This document shows positions 17,661-26,151 of a stretch of 64,000 bases of DNA, in pieces (positions within the stretch are counted from its first letter, which is position 1; each line of letters starts with the position of its first letter). The stretch comes from JAVJST01 sp965229715 (lineage in GTDB: Bacteria; Pseudomonadota; Alphaproteobacteria; Rhodospirillales; Casp-alpha2). The notes under the pieces are model-generated. The model was given only the letters and a program-made list of their open reading frames with translations, was not told where the DNA came from and searched no databases. Both the position numbers and the translations under genes were made by a program. The DNA lies in assembly GCA_965229715.1 (NCBI GenBank), contig CBDDJL010000004.1, positions 186,001-250,000 on the forward strand, in the 5' to 3' direction.

Positions 17661-18911
17661 ATGACGTCATCGCCAAACCGCCGCCAAAAATGGCGATCGA
17701 TCGCGCTGCTCGCAGGCTGCGAGGTCGCGGTCATGGCGCTGTGGTTCTCGGCATCGGCCGTGGTGCCGTCGCTTGCCGTGGAATACGGTCTCAGCGCCGC
17801 GCAACAATCCTTGTTCACCAGCACCGTGCAGGCCGGATTCGTCGTTGGCACGCTCCTCAGTGCCGTGTTCGGTCTCGCCGACCGCCTCGATCCCCGGCGA
17901 TTTTTCATGGCATCGGCACTTATCGCCGCTGGCGCCAACGCGGCCATCCTGTTGATCGACCCCGGCCACCCGGTTGTCTACGCACTCCGCTTCGTGACCG
18001 GCATGTGCATGGCCGGCGTCTATCCCGTCGGCATGAAGATGGCGGCATCGTGGATGACCGGCCGGGCGAGCGGCGGCAACGACCTCGGCCTTCTCGTCGC
18101 CTTGCTGGTCGGGGCGTTGACGCTCGGCTCCGCGTCGCCGCACCTGTTCAATGCCATGGGCGGGATCGATTGGCGATTCACCATCGCGACCGCATCCGTC
18201 GTCGCCGCCACGGCGGCGGCCCTGATCCTGTTGTTCCGGCCGGGACCCAACGTGCGCGCGGCGCCGAAGTTCGATCCCGGTCAGTTCGCCCGGGCGTTTC
18301 GCGATCCGGCGCTGCGTCTGGCGAATTTCGGCTACCTCGGCCACATGTGGGAACTCTATGCCATGTGGGCCTGGATCGGCGTGTTTCTCGATGCGAGCTT
18401 CCGGATCAACGCGGGCGGTTTGGCGGGCGACCCGGCCGTGACCGCCCGCATCGCCACATTCGTCGTCATGGGCGTAGGCGGCGTCATCGGGTGCATCGCC
18501 GGCGGCCTGTTGGCCGACCGGTTCGGCCGCACGGCGCTGACCATCATCGCCATGACGGCGAGCGGACTCTCGGCGATCGTGGCCGGCGCGTTGTTCGGCG
18601 CATCGCCCGTTTTGCTGGGTGCGGTCTGCCTGATATGGGGCGCAACCATCATCGCCGACTCGGCGCAGTTCTCCGCCAGCGTGACGGAGTTGTCCGATCC
18701 CGGTCTGGTCGGCACCATGCTGACGGTTCAGACCTGTGCCGGGTTCCTCCTGACCCTGATCACGATCCACCTGATGCCGATCGTCGTCGATGCTGCCGGA
18801 TGGCAGATCGCGTTCGCCCTGCTGGCGCTCGGTCCGGCGTTCGGCGTCTGGGCGATGTGGCGCCTGAGGCGTCACCCCGACGCCGTCAGATTGGCCGGCG
18901 GCCGGCGGTAG
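17661..18911 (+). CDS. Major facilitator superfamily transporter
   Basis: A 416-residue integral membrane carrier with about 12 hydrophobic segments. MFS signatures include the loop FGLADRLDPRRFF after TM2 and GGLLADRFGRTALT after TM8. The central cytoplasmic loop lies near residues 200-215. Substrate cannot be told from sequence. It is divergent from the creatinase gene, so creatine, sarcosine or urea-related transport is a reasonable guess by context only. A large hairpin region follows the stop. Confidence 0.88.
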   Translation: MTSSPNRRQKWRSIALLAGCEVAVMALWFSASAVVPSLAVEYGLSAAQQSLFTSTVQAGFVVGTLLSAVFGLADRLDPRRFFMASALIAAGANAAILLIDPGHPVVYALRFVTGMCMAGVYPVGMKMAASWMTGRASGGNDLGLLVALLVGALTLGSASPHLFNAMGGIDWRFTIATASVVAATAAALILLFRPGPNVRAAPKFDPGQFARAFRDPALRLANFGYLGHMWELYAMWAWIGVFLDASFRINAGGLAGDPAVTARIATFVVMGVGGVIGCIAGGLLADRFGRTALTIIAMTASGLSAIVAGALFGASPVLLGAVCLIWGATIIADSAQFSASVTELSDPGLVGTMLTVQTCAGFLLTLITIHLMPIVVDAAGWQIAFALLALGPAFGVWAMWRLRRHPDAVRLAGGRR

Positions 18912-18967
18912 CCGCATCGGCAACCGGGCAGGCCCCACCCATTTTATGCATTGCCGTTTACCGGCGG

Positions 18968-19007
18968 GCGTCGCGTCTGCCGCCCCAGAGGGTAACAGAC
19001 GCGACGC
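18968..19007. terminator. Perfect 12-bp stem hairpin after the MFS gene
   Basis: GCGTCGCGTCTG (18968-18979) pairs perfectly with CAGACGCGACGC (18996-19007) over a 16-base loop, in the gap between two convergent genes. There is no T-run after either arm, so if it stops transcription it would probably need Rho or act as an RNA 3-prime stabiliser. Confidence 0.55.
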
Positions 19008-19046
19008 GGGACGGATCGAATTTGCAGGGCGTGACCCTTGAGCCGG

Positions 19047-19089
19047 TCATGGTTTGACGGAATCGCACGAGCTATTCATCAAACCATGA
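19047..19089. terminator. Second long hairpin in the convergent gap
   Basis: TCATGGTTTGA (19047-19057) pairs perfectly with TCAAACCATGA (19079-19089), an 11-bp stem with a 21-base loop, immediately before the stop of the diiron gene. With the hairpin at 18968 it makes a two-hairpin bidirectional terminator region. Neither arm has a clear T-run. Confidence 0.5.
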
Positions 19090-19095
19090 TCCGAT

Positions 19096-20028
19096 CTAGT
19101 GCAGTGTTTCCAGCGCGGCGCCGATACGCTCGCCCTGCTCGGCGGTAATCAGGCTCGAAAGTACCTTCCCGAAGTGCGGATGTTGCGCGCCCGAGTGAAT
19201 GTACTGCCAGCGGTAGGCTTTGAGGAACGCCGCTTTGACCGCCGCCATTTCATCGACATCGACCGTGCGGCCGCACGCCGACCCGAAATACGCGGCATCG
19301 GCATCGGCTTGGGCCTGAAGAATGCCGTCGACGGCGGCGACAAGTTCGATGAACTCGGTGACCGCCTGATCGCGCTCCGCGTCGGTGACCGTCGCGTCGT
19401 GGCGAACCCATTCCAGTTCGTCGAGAATCGCGTGCTGGCATTCCTCGCGCCAATGATAGAGGAACACATCCTTGAAAAGCTCGGAAAGTTCGCCGTCGGA
19501 CTCGATGCTTTGACGGTAATGCGACTGGGTGAACAGCTCGATGTCGAGGGTCAAGGCAAGGACGGCCCAGGTGCTCTTGCCGAGGACAACGCCGGCCACC
19601 GCATTCGGGTCCACATCGAAACGATATCCGGCCGGCATGGTCTCGCCGACCATGCGTTCGACCTCGCGGAATAGCGCCTGATGCTTCAGTTCTTCGTCGC
19701 TGAACCGAATCATCGCCTCGAGCGCAACCTGATCCTCGAACCAGTAGTCACGGCTGATCTCCAACATCTTGGCATTGATGAACCGCTCGACCAGGCCGAA
19801 GATATTGGCATATGTCCGCCCCTGGATCTGGCTGACGAACCGCTTTTCATCCGCCGACAGGGTGGTGAATTCATCCGCGAGCGCCAAACCGTCCGGCAGG
19901 TATTTTTCCGCCGTGTCGAAGGCGCGGCCCCGGATCACGTCGTTTTCGATGTCCCAGCGCACGCGCTTTGAAGCCTGAATGCATTTCGAGTAACGGTCGA
20001 TATTCGAGTCTTTGCTAATGATATTCAT
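19096..20028 (-). CDS. AurF-like diiron oxygenase candidate
   Basis: A 310-residue all-helical protein. It has the metal-ligand pattern of the AurF-type N-oxygenase diiron family: E81, E113-x2-H116 (EELKH), E164, then H192-x3-E196-x2-H199 (YHWREECQH). AurF has the same order and almost the same spacing. Such enzymes oxidise arylamines or other substrates with O2. The ATG at 20028 has CAGGAGAT upstream, while an in-frame extension lacks a site. It follows an alpha/beta hydrolase-like gene by 59 bases on the same strand, in a three-gene operon with a DUF1127 gene. The substrate is unknown, and a ferritin-like non-enzymatic role is not excluded. Confidence 0.72.
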   Translation of the reverse strand: MNIISKDSNIDRYSKCIQASKRVRWDIENDVIRGRAFDTAEKYLPDGLALADEFTTLSADEKRFVSQIQGRTYANIFGLVERFINAKMLEISRDYWFEDQVALEAMIRFSDEELKHQALFREVERMVGETMPAGYRFDVDPNAVAGVVLGKSTWAVLALTLDIELFTQSHYRQSIESDGELSELFKDVFLYHWREECQHAILDELEWVRHDATVTDAERDQAVTEFIELVAAVDGILQAQADADAAYFGSACGRTVDVDEMAAVKAAFLKAYRWQYIHSGAQHPHFGKVLSSLITAEQGERIGAALETLH

Positions 20029-20087
20029 GGTGTGATCTCCTGTTTGAGTGGGCTGTGTCGTGTGGTCGTAAGGTGGGTCTGCACGTA

Positions 20088-20951
20088 TCAAGCGGCTCTT
20101 GTCTGGCCGCCCCCGGGCAACGGCAACAACACGCCGGCATGATCGGCGATCAGTTCGCTGACGGCTTCGGCATGACTGGACGTGGCTGCCATGTGGCCGG
20201 CCGCAATCAGCCAGTCCTGTTTGGCGCCCGGAATGTAGGACCGCATGCGTTCGGCGACGCGGCGAACCGGCTGTACGGTGCGGTCGCCAGTGATGAGCCG
20301 GACGGGAAGCTGATAGTCGACATAGTCGTCGAGAATGGTGCGGTCCTGCGATACGGCGAAAACGTTGCAGGCAATGGGCATTAGCCGTTGGCGAATGCTG
20401 CGGCGCGCATCCTCGCTGATCTGCGCCCAGGTATCGGGGCCGCTGAAGAAGCGAACGAATTTTCGCGCGCCCTTTCGTCCCGCCCCGCCCGGTCCGTCAG
20501 TCGCGGCGTGGGCGAGGTCGAGCGCCAGTGTCGCGGCATTCATGAAGATTTCGCGGTCGCCGGACAGGCCCTTGCGAAGCAGGTGAAAGCTCACAGGTTC
20601 GATTGCGGTGATACCGTTATAGAGATCCGCCCGGTCGAGACCGGCGCGGAGTGCAACGGATGCCCCGTAGCCGTGACCGGCCAGATGCGCCGGCCCGCCG
20701 ATATGACGGACGAGGCCGTGAATCAGATCCGCATCTGCGCTGAGGCGCGGTTTTTCGCCAGAACGCCAGGGCGACGTTCCGCCATACCCCCGCAGATCGA
20801 CCGTAATGACGCGGAACCGCTGCGCAAGCATCGGCACGATCCGGCGCCACTGGCGCGACGACGTGCCCGCAGTGTGCAGCAGCACGACGGTGCGGCCGTT
20901 GCCCGCCTCGTCGTAGGCGAGCCTGACGTTCGGCAGCTCAAGCGCTTTCAT
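20088..20951 (-). CDS. Alpha/beta hydrolase-fold protein lacking the nucleophile
   Basis: A 287-residue alpha/beta hydrolase fold (VVLLHTAGTSSRQW oxyanion region, VDLRGYGGTS). The nucleophile elbow, normally G-x-S-x-G, reads G-H-G-Y-G at residues 92-96, so Gly94 occupies the catalytic Ser position. The Asp (ITGDRT) and His (AAGHMAATSSH) regions are present. It may be a catalytically dead paralogue, a lyase or a cofactor-free enzyme that does not need a nucleophile. Its start overlaps the end of the DUF1127 gene by 14 bases, and the diiron gene follows. Confidence 0.85.
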   Translation of the reverse strand: MKALELPNVRLAYDEAGNGRTVVLLHTAGTSSRQWRRIVPMLAQRFRVITVDLRGYGGTSPWRSGEKPRLSADADLIHGLVRHIGGPAHLAGHGYGASVALRAGLDRADLYNGITAIEPVSFHLLRKGLSGDREIFMNAATLALDLAHAATDGPGGAGRKGARKFVRFFSGPDTWAQISEDARRSIRQRLMPIACNVFAVSQDRTILDDYVDYQLPVRLITGDRTVQPVRRVAERMRSYIPGAKQDWLIAAGHMAATSSHAEAVSELIADHAGVLLPLPGGGQTRAA

Positions 20952-21159
20952 GGCACCGGGTCGTGATCGCAGCCGATACCCGCATCAGCCCGACGTCCCG
21001 CAGCACGCGGCTATCCAGGTTGCGGAGATCGCGGGCGGCCCGTTCGCGTCTGCGCCGTTCGGCAAAGCCGGCGGCGGCGGCGTCGAGCCGTGCATGGACC
21101 CAGTTGACCGACACGCTCAAGGCGCGCGCTACATCGATGTTCATGACATGGCTATTCAT
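20938..21159 (-). CDS. DUF1127 small protein
   Basis: A 73-residue Arg-rich protein. The C-terminal half carries the DUF1127 signature: RRRRERAARDLRNLDSRVL followed by RDVGLMR (about 35-60). Members of this alphaproteobacterial family bind RNA or affect small-RNA and phosphate or carbon regulation in the few cases studied. The ATG at 21159 has GAAAGG seven bases upstream; a longer frame to 21381 has no ribosome binding site. It begins an operon with the hydrolase-like and diiron genes and overlaps the first by 14 bases, suggesting translational coupling. It is divergent from the hybrid kinase. Confidence 0.82.
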   Translation of the reverse strand: MNSHVMNIDVARALSVSVNWVHARLDAAAAGFAERRRRERAARDLRNLDSRVLRDVGLMRVSAAITTRCHESA

Positions 21160-21438
21160 CGTTCTACCTTTCATCGTCCTGGTTGGATGGACCGTGTCCC
21201 GCATCCTTCGGCCCAATCGTTCTCCACGACTCTCCCCCGCGGCCTGGGCCGCAATGACTCCTTGGCTTCCGCCGCGATAATCGGGGCGGACCATGACGCA
21301 TCCGCGTTTCGAACGATTGTCGAAAAGGCCTGTCCGGTGTTTCAGTTCTGTAACAGAAACCGTCAAAACCCCCGGATTCATGGACTATCTCAGCGAAACT
21401 ACGTATGCAGGAAGGTCCCTTTCATCCACGCGGCGGCA

Positions 21439-24141
21439 ATGACCTTGGCTCAGGATGTCGATATCACCCCAACGGCTGACGGTTCGGCAACGAACCCGTT
21501 GCTGCTGAACTTCGCGGTCGAGAACTCGCCGGCGATTTTCTATGTCGCCGATTACGATGGCGACCGCCCCGTCAAGTTCATCAGTCCGAACGTCGAGACG
21601 ATGCTGGGTTACGAGGCCGACCTGTTCCTCGGCACCCGCCGCTTCGGCCGCAAATGCGTCCATCCGGACGACCTCGACGGATACCTGCATCGCATTGGCG
21701 AACTCCACAAACGCGACCGAGTGATCCACACCTACCGGTTCCGTCACAATGACGGCCATTATCTGTGGTTCCGCGACGAGCTACGGTATGTGCCGGCTGC
21801 AGGTGAAGAACCGGCCCAGTTCGTCGGCTGTATGATCGAAATCACCGCCGAGAAGGAGGCCGAGAGCCGCCTGGCCGAGAGCGAAGTCCTGAAGGACGCG
21901 ATCATCAATTCGTCGCAGGACGCCCTGATCTCCATCGGTGCGGACGGCCGCATTCTTGAATTCAATCCATCTGCGGAGCGGATGTTCGGTCACAAGCGGG
22001 CCGATGTCATCGGTCAGAGCCTGGCGAACGTCGTCATCCCGCCGGAAAATCGCGATGCCCACAACGCGGGCCTGGCACGCATGCTCGAGACCGGTACGTT
22101 CAAAAGCTCTTACGGGCGCCTGGAATCCGAAGCCGTTCGCGCCGACGGCACGCGGTTTCCCGCCGAAATCACGGTCTCGGCGACGAAGGCGAACGACCGC
22201 ATGATCGTCGTCGGCACGGTTCGCGACATCTCCGACCGGGTCGCCGCCGAGGCCGAGCGCCAGCGGCTGACGATGCTGCTTAACGACGCCATCGAAAGCC
22301 TGCCGCACGGTTTTTCCGTCGTCGACGCCGATCACAACATCGCGCTCTGCAACACCGCATTCGCAAAACCCTATGGCGTACTGCGCGATGAAATTGTCGG
22401 CATGAACCGGCGCGACGCGATCCGGCACTTCGTCGAAAACGCGGCGACGTTCGACGGGATTGAGATCGGCAAGCAGGCGTTCGAGGCCGATGTCGCTATG
22501 GTCACCGAGAGAATGCTGACGTCCGATATCGATCCGATCGAAATCGAGATGCTCGACGGCGAATGGTGGTTGGTCACCGGCAACAAGATTTCCGACGGCG
22601 GCTATGTCACCATCCGCACCGACATCACGGAACAAAAGCGCGCGCAACGGGCCATCGCCGAGAGCGAGAACCGCATACGCCAGGTGCTGGAATCCTGCCC
22701 GGCGCCGATCGGCATGACCTACTTCGAAACGGGCGAGGTCATATACGAGAGTCCCGCCACCAAGGAGATGATGGGCACCACCGGCGCCTCGGAGGGAATA
22801 CAAGCGACCGATTACTATGCCGATCCCCGGGACCGCGAGATCTACATCGATTCGTTGCGCCGGAACGGCCGCATCGACGGCATGGAGTTTCTGTTAAAAC
22901 GCGAGGACGGAACTGAATTCTGGTGTCTGATCTCGGCCCGCCGTATCGACTACGACGGCAAGGACGTGATCGTCTACAGCGCTCTGGATCTCACCGAGCG
23001 GCACGCCATCGAAGCGGAACTGAATCGCCAGCGCGACGCGTTGTTCCAGAGCGAGAAGCTGACCGCACTCGGCGAGCTTCTGGCCGGCGTCGCGCACGAA
23101 CTCAACAATCCGCTGTCGGTGCTTGTCGGTCAGGCATTGCTGCTGCAGGAAACCGCCGACGACCCCAAGATCGTCGGCCGCGCCGAGAAAATCGGCAACG
23201 CCGCCGATCGCTGCGCGCGGATCGTCAAGACGTTCCTCGCCATGGCCCGCCAGCAACCGATCAACCGGCGCAGCCAGGACGTCAACGAGGTTATCGAGAC
23301 GGCCATCGAGATCACCGTCTTTCAGTTGCGCAATGCGAACGTGGAGCTGTCGACCCGCTTCGACCGCAACCTGCCTGAACTCTGGATCGACGGCGACCAG
23401 ATCGCCCAGGTCCTGACGAATCTCATACTCAATGCGGCGCAGGCCCTCGCCGATGTCGCCGGAGAGCGAAAGCTCCGGATCACGTCGAGCTATCGCAAAA
23501 AGGTCAATGAAGTTGTCATCAAGGTCATCGACAACGGGCCGGGAATACCGGCCGAAATCGCATCGCGAATTTTCGAACCGTTCTTTACGACCAAGGAGGT
23601 CGGCGTCGGCACCGGCATCGGCCTGGCCTTCTGCCACCGGGTGATGGAGTTCCACGGCGGCCGCATCAAGGTCGAATCGACCGAGGGCGAAGGCACCGCG
23701 TTCGTCGTTCGACTGCCCGTGACCATGCCGCGCGAGACCAATCTGGACCTCGCATCAGAGGACAATGCGGCATCGGACGCTTTGCATGTCCTGATCATCG
23801 ACGACGAGCCCGACGTCACGGAAACGCTCAGCGAAATTCTCACTGGCGAAGGCCACGCCGTCACGACGGCGATGAACGGCCGTCAGGCGTTGAGTCACAT
23901 CGGTTCGCGCGACTTCGACATCATTCTCAGCGACATGCGGATGCCCGAGCTCGACGGCCCCAACCTGTTCAAGGTCCTGGAAGAACGGCATCCCGCCTTG
24001 TGCGACCGGATCGCGTTCATCACCGGCGACACCATGAGCCCCAAGGTGACGCGGTTCCTGTCGACATCCGGCCGGCCATTCATCGAAAAACCGATCACGC
24101 CGGCGGAGGTTCGCGAGATCGTCGCGCAACTCGGCCGATAG
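21439..24141 (+). CDS. Multi-PAS hybrid sensor histidine kinase
   Basis: A 900-residue soluble-looking hybrid kinase. Order: four PAS domains (about 25-145, 150-275, 285-395, 405-520), HisKA with phospho-His553 in GVAHELNNPLSVL, HATPase_c (N-box NLILNAAQAL, G-box DNGPGIPAEI), and a C-terminal receiver with phospho-acceptor Asp832 in LSDMRMPE. No transmembrane segment is visible, so it senses a cytoplasmic signal such as redox or a ligand. The frame is open upstream to 20950, but that part is antisense to the DUF1127 gene; the ATG at 21439 is the first in-frame one close to the PAS domain. It lacks a strong ribosome binding site. The following gene is its probable response regulator. Confidence 0.9.
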   Translation: MTLAQDVDITPTADGSATNPLLLNFAVENSPAIFYVADYDGDRPVKFISPNVETMLGYEADLFLGTRRFGRKCVHPDDLDGYLHRIGELHKRDRVIHTYRFRHNDGHYLWFRDELRYVPAAGEEPAQFVGCMIEITAEKEAESRLAESEVLKDAIINSSQDALISIGADGRILEFNPSAERMFGHKRADVIGQSLANVVIPPENRDAHNAGLARMLETGTFKSSYGRLESEAVRADGTRFPAEITVSATKANDRMIVVGTVRDISDRVAAEAERQRLTMLLNDAIESLPHGFSVVDADHNIALCNTAFAKPYGVLRDEIVGMNRRDAIRHFVENAATFDGIEIGKQAFEADVAMVTERMLTSDIDPIEIEMLDGEWWLVTGNKISDGGYVTIRTDITEQKRAQRAIAESENRIRQVLESCPAPIGMTYFETGEVIYESPATKEMMGTTGASEGIQATDYYADPRDREIYIDSLRRNGRIDGMEFLLKREDGTEFWCLISARRIDYDGKDVIVYSALDLTERHAIEAELNRQRDALFQSEKLTALGELLAGVAHELNNPLSVLVGQALLLQETADDPKIVGRAEKIGNAADRCARIVKTFLAMARQQPINRRSQDVNEVIETAIEITVFQLRNANVELSTRFDRNLPELWIDGDQIAQVLTNLILNAAQALADVAGERKLRITSSYRKKVNEVVIKVIDNGPGIPAEIASRIFEPFFTTKEVGVGTGIGLAFCHRVMEFHGGRIKVESTEGEGTAFVVRLPVTMPRETNLDLASEDNAASDALHVLIIDDEPDVTETLSEILTGEGHAVTTAMNGRQALSHIGSRDFDIILSDMRMPELDGPNLFKVLEERHPALCDRIAFITGDTMSPKVTRFLSTSGRPFIEKPITPAEVREIVAQLGR

Positions 24142-24208
24142 CTGAAATACGGCCGTTGATGGTACACTGCATTAGACAACGGTTTGAAAGCCGGGAGCCC
24201 GCAGCCCC

Positions 24209-24931
24209 ATGAACGCTATCGGACACATCGTCATCGTCGACGACGAAGCCGATATCCGCGACACCCTGCGCGACTACCTTGAGCTCAAGGGGTATCGGGT
24301 AACCTGCGCCGACGGCGGCAAGGCCTTGCGCTACGTCGCCGAACGTTCGAGCTTCGACCTGGTTCTGCTCGATATCAACATGCCGGGCGAGGACGGTCTG
24401 TCGCTCGCCCGCTTCCTGCGCGAGCAGCATGACACCGGCATCATCTTCCTGACGGCGGCCGGCGAGACCGTCGACCGAATCGTCGGGCTCGAAATCGGCG
24501 CCGACGACTACATGGCCAAACCGTTCGATTTGCGGGAGCTGCATGCCCGGATCAAGGCTGTGCTGCGGCGAACCGACGGGTCGCGCCAGATGGCAGCGGC
24601 GCCGCCCGGAAACGAAAAGGTGCAATTCGGCACGTGCGTGCTCGATATGGAACAGCATTCGCTGTGCGACGGCGATGGCAACGAGATAGCTATCACGGCC
24701 ATGGAGTTCGATCTGTTGAAGGTCTTCGCGCAGCACCCGAACAAGGTCCTCAGTCGAGACCGAATTCTCGATCTCGCGCACAACCGGGACTGGGATCCGT
24801 TCGATCGCAGCATCGACATCCGGATCGCCCGGCTGCGGCGCAAGATCGAACCCGACCCGTCAGAACCGACGATCATCAAGACGGTTCGCGGTGCCGGCTA
24901 TATCTTCGCCGACGGCAACGAGACAGAGTGA
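24209..24931 (+). CDS. OmpR-family response regulator
   Basis: A 240-residue two-domain regulator: receiver (1-120) with acidic pocket D11-D12, phospho-acceptor D55 in LLDINMPGEDG and switch residues T and K in FLTAAGE and MAKPFDL; then an OmpR/PhoB winged-helix DNA-binding domain (about 140-235) with DRSIDIRIARLRRKIE and the C-terminal IKTVRGAGYIF. It lies 67 bases after the hybrid kinase gene in the same direction and is the likely output of that kinase. Confidence 0.94.
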   Translation: MNAIGHIVIVDDEADIRDTLRDYLELKGYRVTCADGGKALRYVAERSSFDLVLLDINMPGEDGLSLARFLREQHDTGIIFLTAAGETVDRIVGLEIGADDYMAKPFDLRELHARIKAVLRRTDGSRQMAAAPPGNEKVQFGTCVLDMEQHSLCDGDGNEIAITAMEFDLLKVFAQHPNKVLSRDRILDLAHNRDWDPFDRSIDIRIARLRRKIEPDPSEPTIIKTVRGAGYIFADGNETE

Positions 24932-25047
24932 TTTACGACTGAGCCGCGATTTTTTTGCCCGGGCATGAACATTTTGGGTTTGCGCGGGGCGTCGATCGGT
25001 TCAATGTTCTGGCCGAGTTCAACCCGCATATGCCGGAGACCCGCGCC

Positions 25048-26130
25048 ATGAAAGCCGCTGTATGCCACGCCTTTGGCGACCCCCTCGTCATTGAGGATAT
25101 CGAGATCGCCGATCCCGGCGTGAACGAGATCAAAGTCCGAATGACCGCCGTCGCGATCTGCCATTCCGACATCCACTATGCCGAGGGCGCATGGGGCGGC
25201 GATCTGCCGGCAGTCTACGGCCATGAAGCTGCCGGCGTCGTCGACATGGTCGGGCCGGGCGTCACGGACCTGGCGGTCGGCGATACGGTTGTCGTCACCC
25301 TGATCCGCGCCTGCGGTCATTGCTATCACTGTTCAAGGGGCCACCGGACGATCTGCGAGAACGAGTTCCCGCTCGATGTCGAAGGGCCGCTCAGCTACGC
25401 CGATGGCGCACCGATCAAGCAAAGCATGCGGACCGGCGCGTTCGCCGAATATGTCACCGTCGAGCGCTCGCAAGCCGCAAAGATTCCGGCCGACGTGCCG
25501 CGCGAGTCCGCGTCCCTGCTCGGCTGCGGCGTGATCACCGGCCTTGGTGCCGTGACCAACACCGCGAAGGTCCCGGCGCGATCTACGGTCGTCGTGATCG
25601 GTACCGGCGGCGTCGGCCTCAACAGCGTTCAGGGCGCGGCCCTCGCTGGGGCGCGCGCCATCGTCGCCATGGACATCGCCGAATCGAAGCGGGCGACCGC
25701 CATCGCGTTCGGCGCGACCCATACCGTCGATCCGACAGCCAACGACGCGCGCGATCAGGTGCTGGCCGCAACCGACGGGCGCGGCGCGGATTACGTGTTC
25801 GTCACCGTCGGCGCACCGACCGCGTTCGATCAGTCGGTCTCTTTCCTGGCGCCGGGCGGCGCCGTCGTCTACGTCGGCATGCCGCCGATCGGCGCGATGA
25901 CGCAGCTGGAACCGATTACCGTCGCCGATATGATGTACCGCGTGCTCGGCAGCTCCATGGGTTCGACCCATGTACAACACGACATTCCGGCGTTGGTCAC
26001 GCTCTACAAGCAGGGCCGGCTGAAGCTCGACGAACTGGTCTCCAACACCTATCCCCTGGAACGGATCAACGAGGCCATCGCCGAGGTCAAGAAAGGCGAA
26101 GTGCTGCGCAACGTGATCGTCTTCGACTGA
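25048..26130 (+). CDS. Zinc-dependent alcohol dehydrogenase (class III-like MDR family)
   Basis: A 360-residue medium-chain dehydrogenase. Catalytic zinc ligands appear as the Cys in AICHSD and GHEAAG; the structural zinc lobe has Cys in CGHCYHCSRGHRTIC. The NAD(P) Rossmann motif is GTGGVGLNSVQGAALAGA. The ATG at 25048 has CCGGAG about 10 bases upstream; an earlier in-frame start has none. The sequence resembles the FrmA/AdhC group, which includes S-hydroxymethylglutathione dehydrogenases, and TMAO demethylase elsewhere in the window makes formaldehyde, but the specific substrate is inference. It is followed 21 bases later by the enolase-superfamily gene. Confidence 0.9.
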   Translation: MKAAVCHAFGDPLVIEDIEIADPGVNEIKVRMTAVAICHSDIHYAEGAWGGDLPAVYGHEAAGVVDMVGPGVTDLAVGDTVVVTLIRACGHCYHCSRGHRTICENEFPLDVEGPLSYADGAPIKQSMRTGAFAEYVTVERSQAAKIPADVPRESASLLGCGVITGLGAVTNTAKVPARSTVVVIGTGGVGLNSVQGAALAGARAIVAMDIAESKRATAIAFGATHTVDPTANDARDQVLAATDGRGADYVFVTVGAPTAFDQSVSFLAPGGAVVYVGMPPIGAMTQLEPITVADMMYRVLGSSMGSTHVQHDIPALVTLYKQGRLKLDELVSNTYPLERINEAIAEVKKGEVLRNVIVFD

Positions 26131-26151
26131 CCGTCGCTACCGGAGAGCGAT

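Noticed and set aside
20950..21438. In-frame extension upstream of the multi-PAS kinase
   Set aside because: It overlaps the DUF1127 gene on the other strand and carries no domain; the first PAS begins soon after 21439.
24932..24960. T-rich run after the OmpR-type regulator as a terminator
   Set aside because: A run of seven T is present, but the preceding bases do not form a convincing GC stem.
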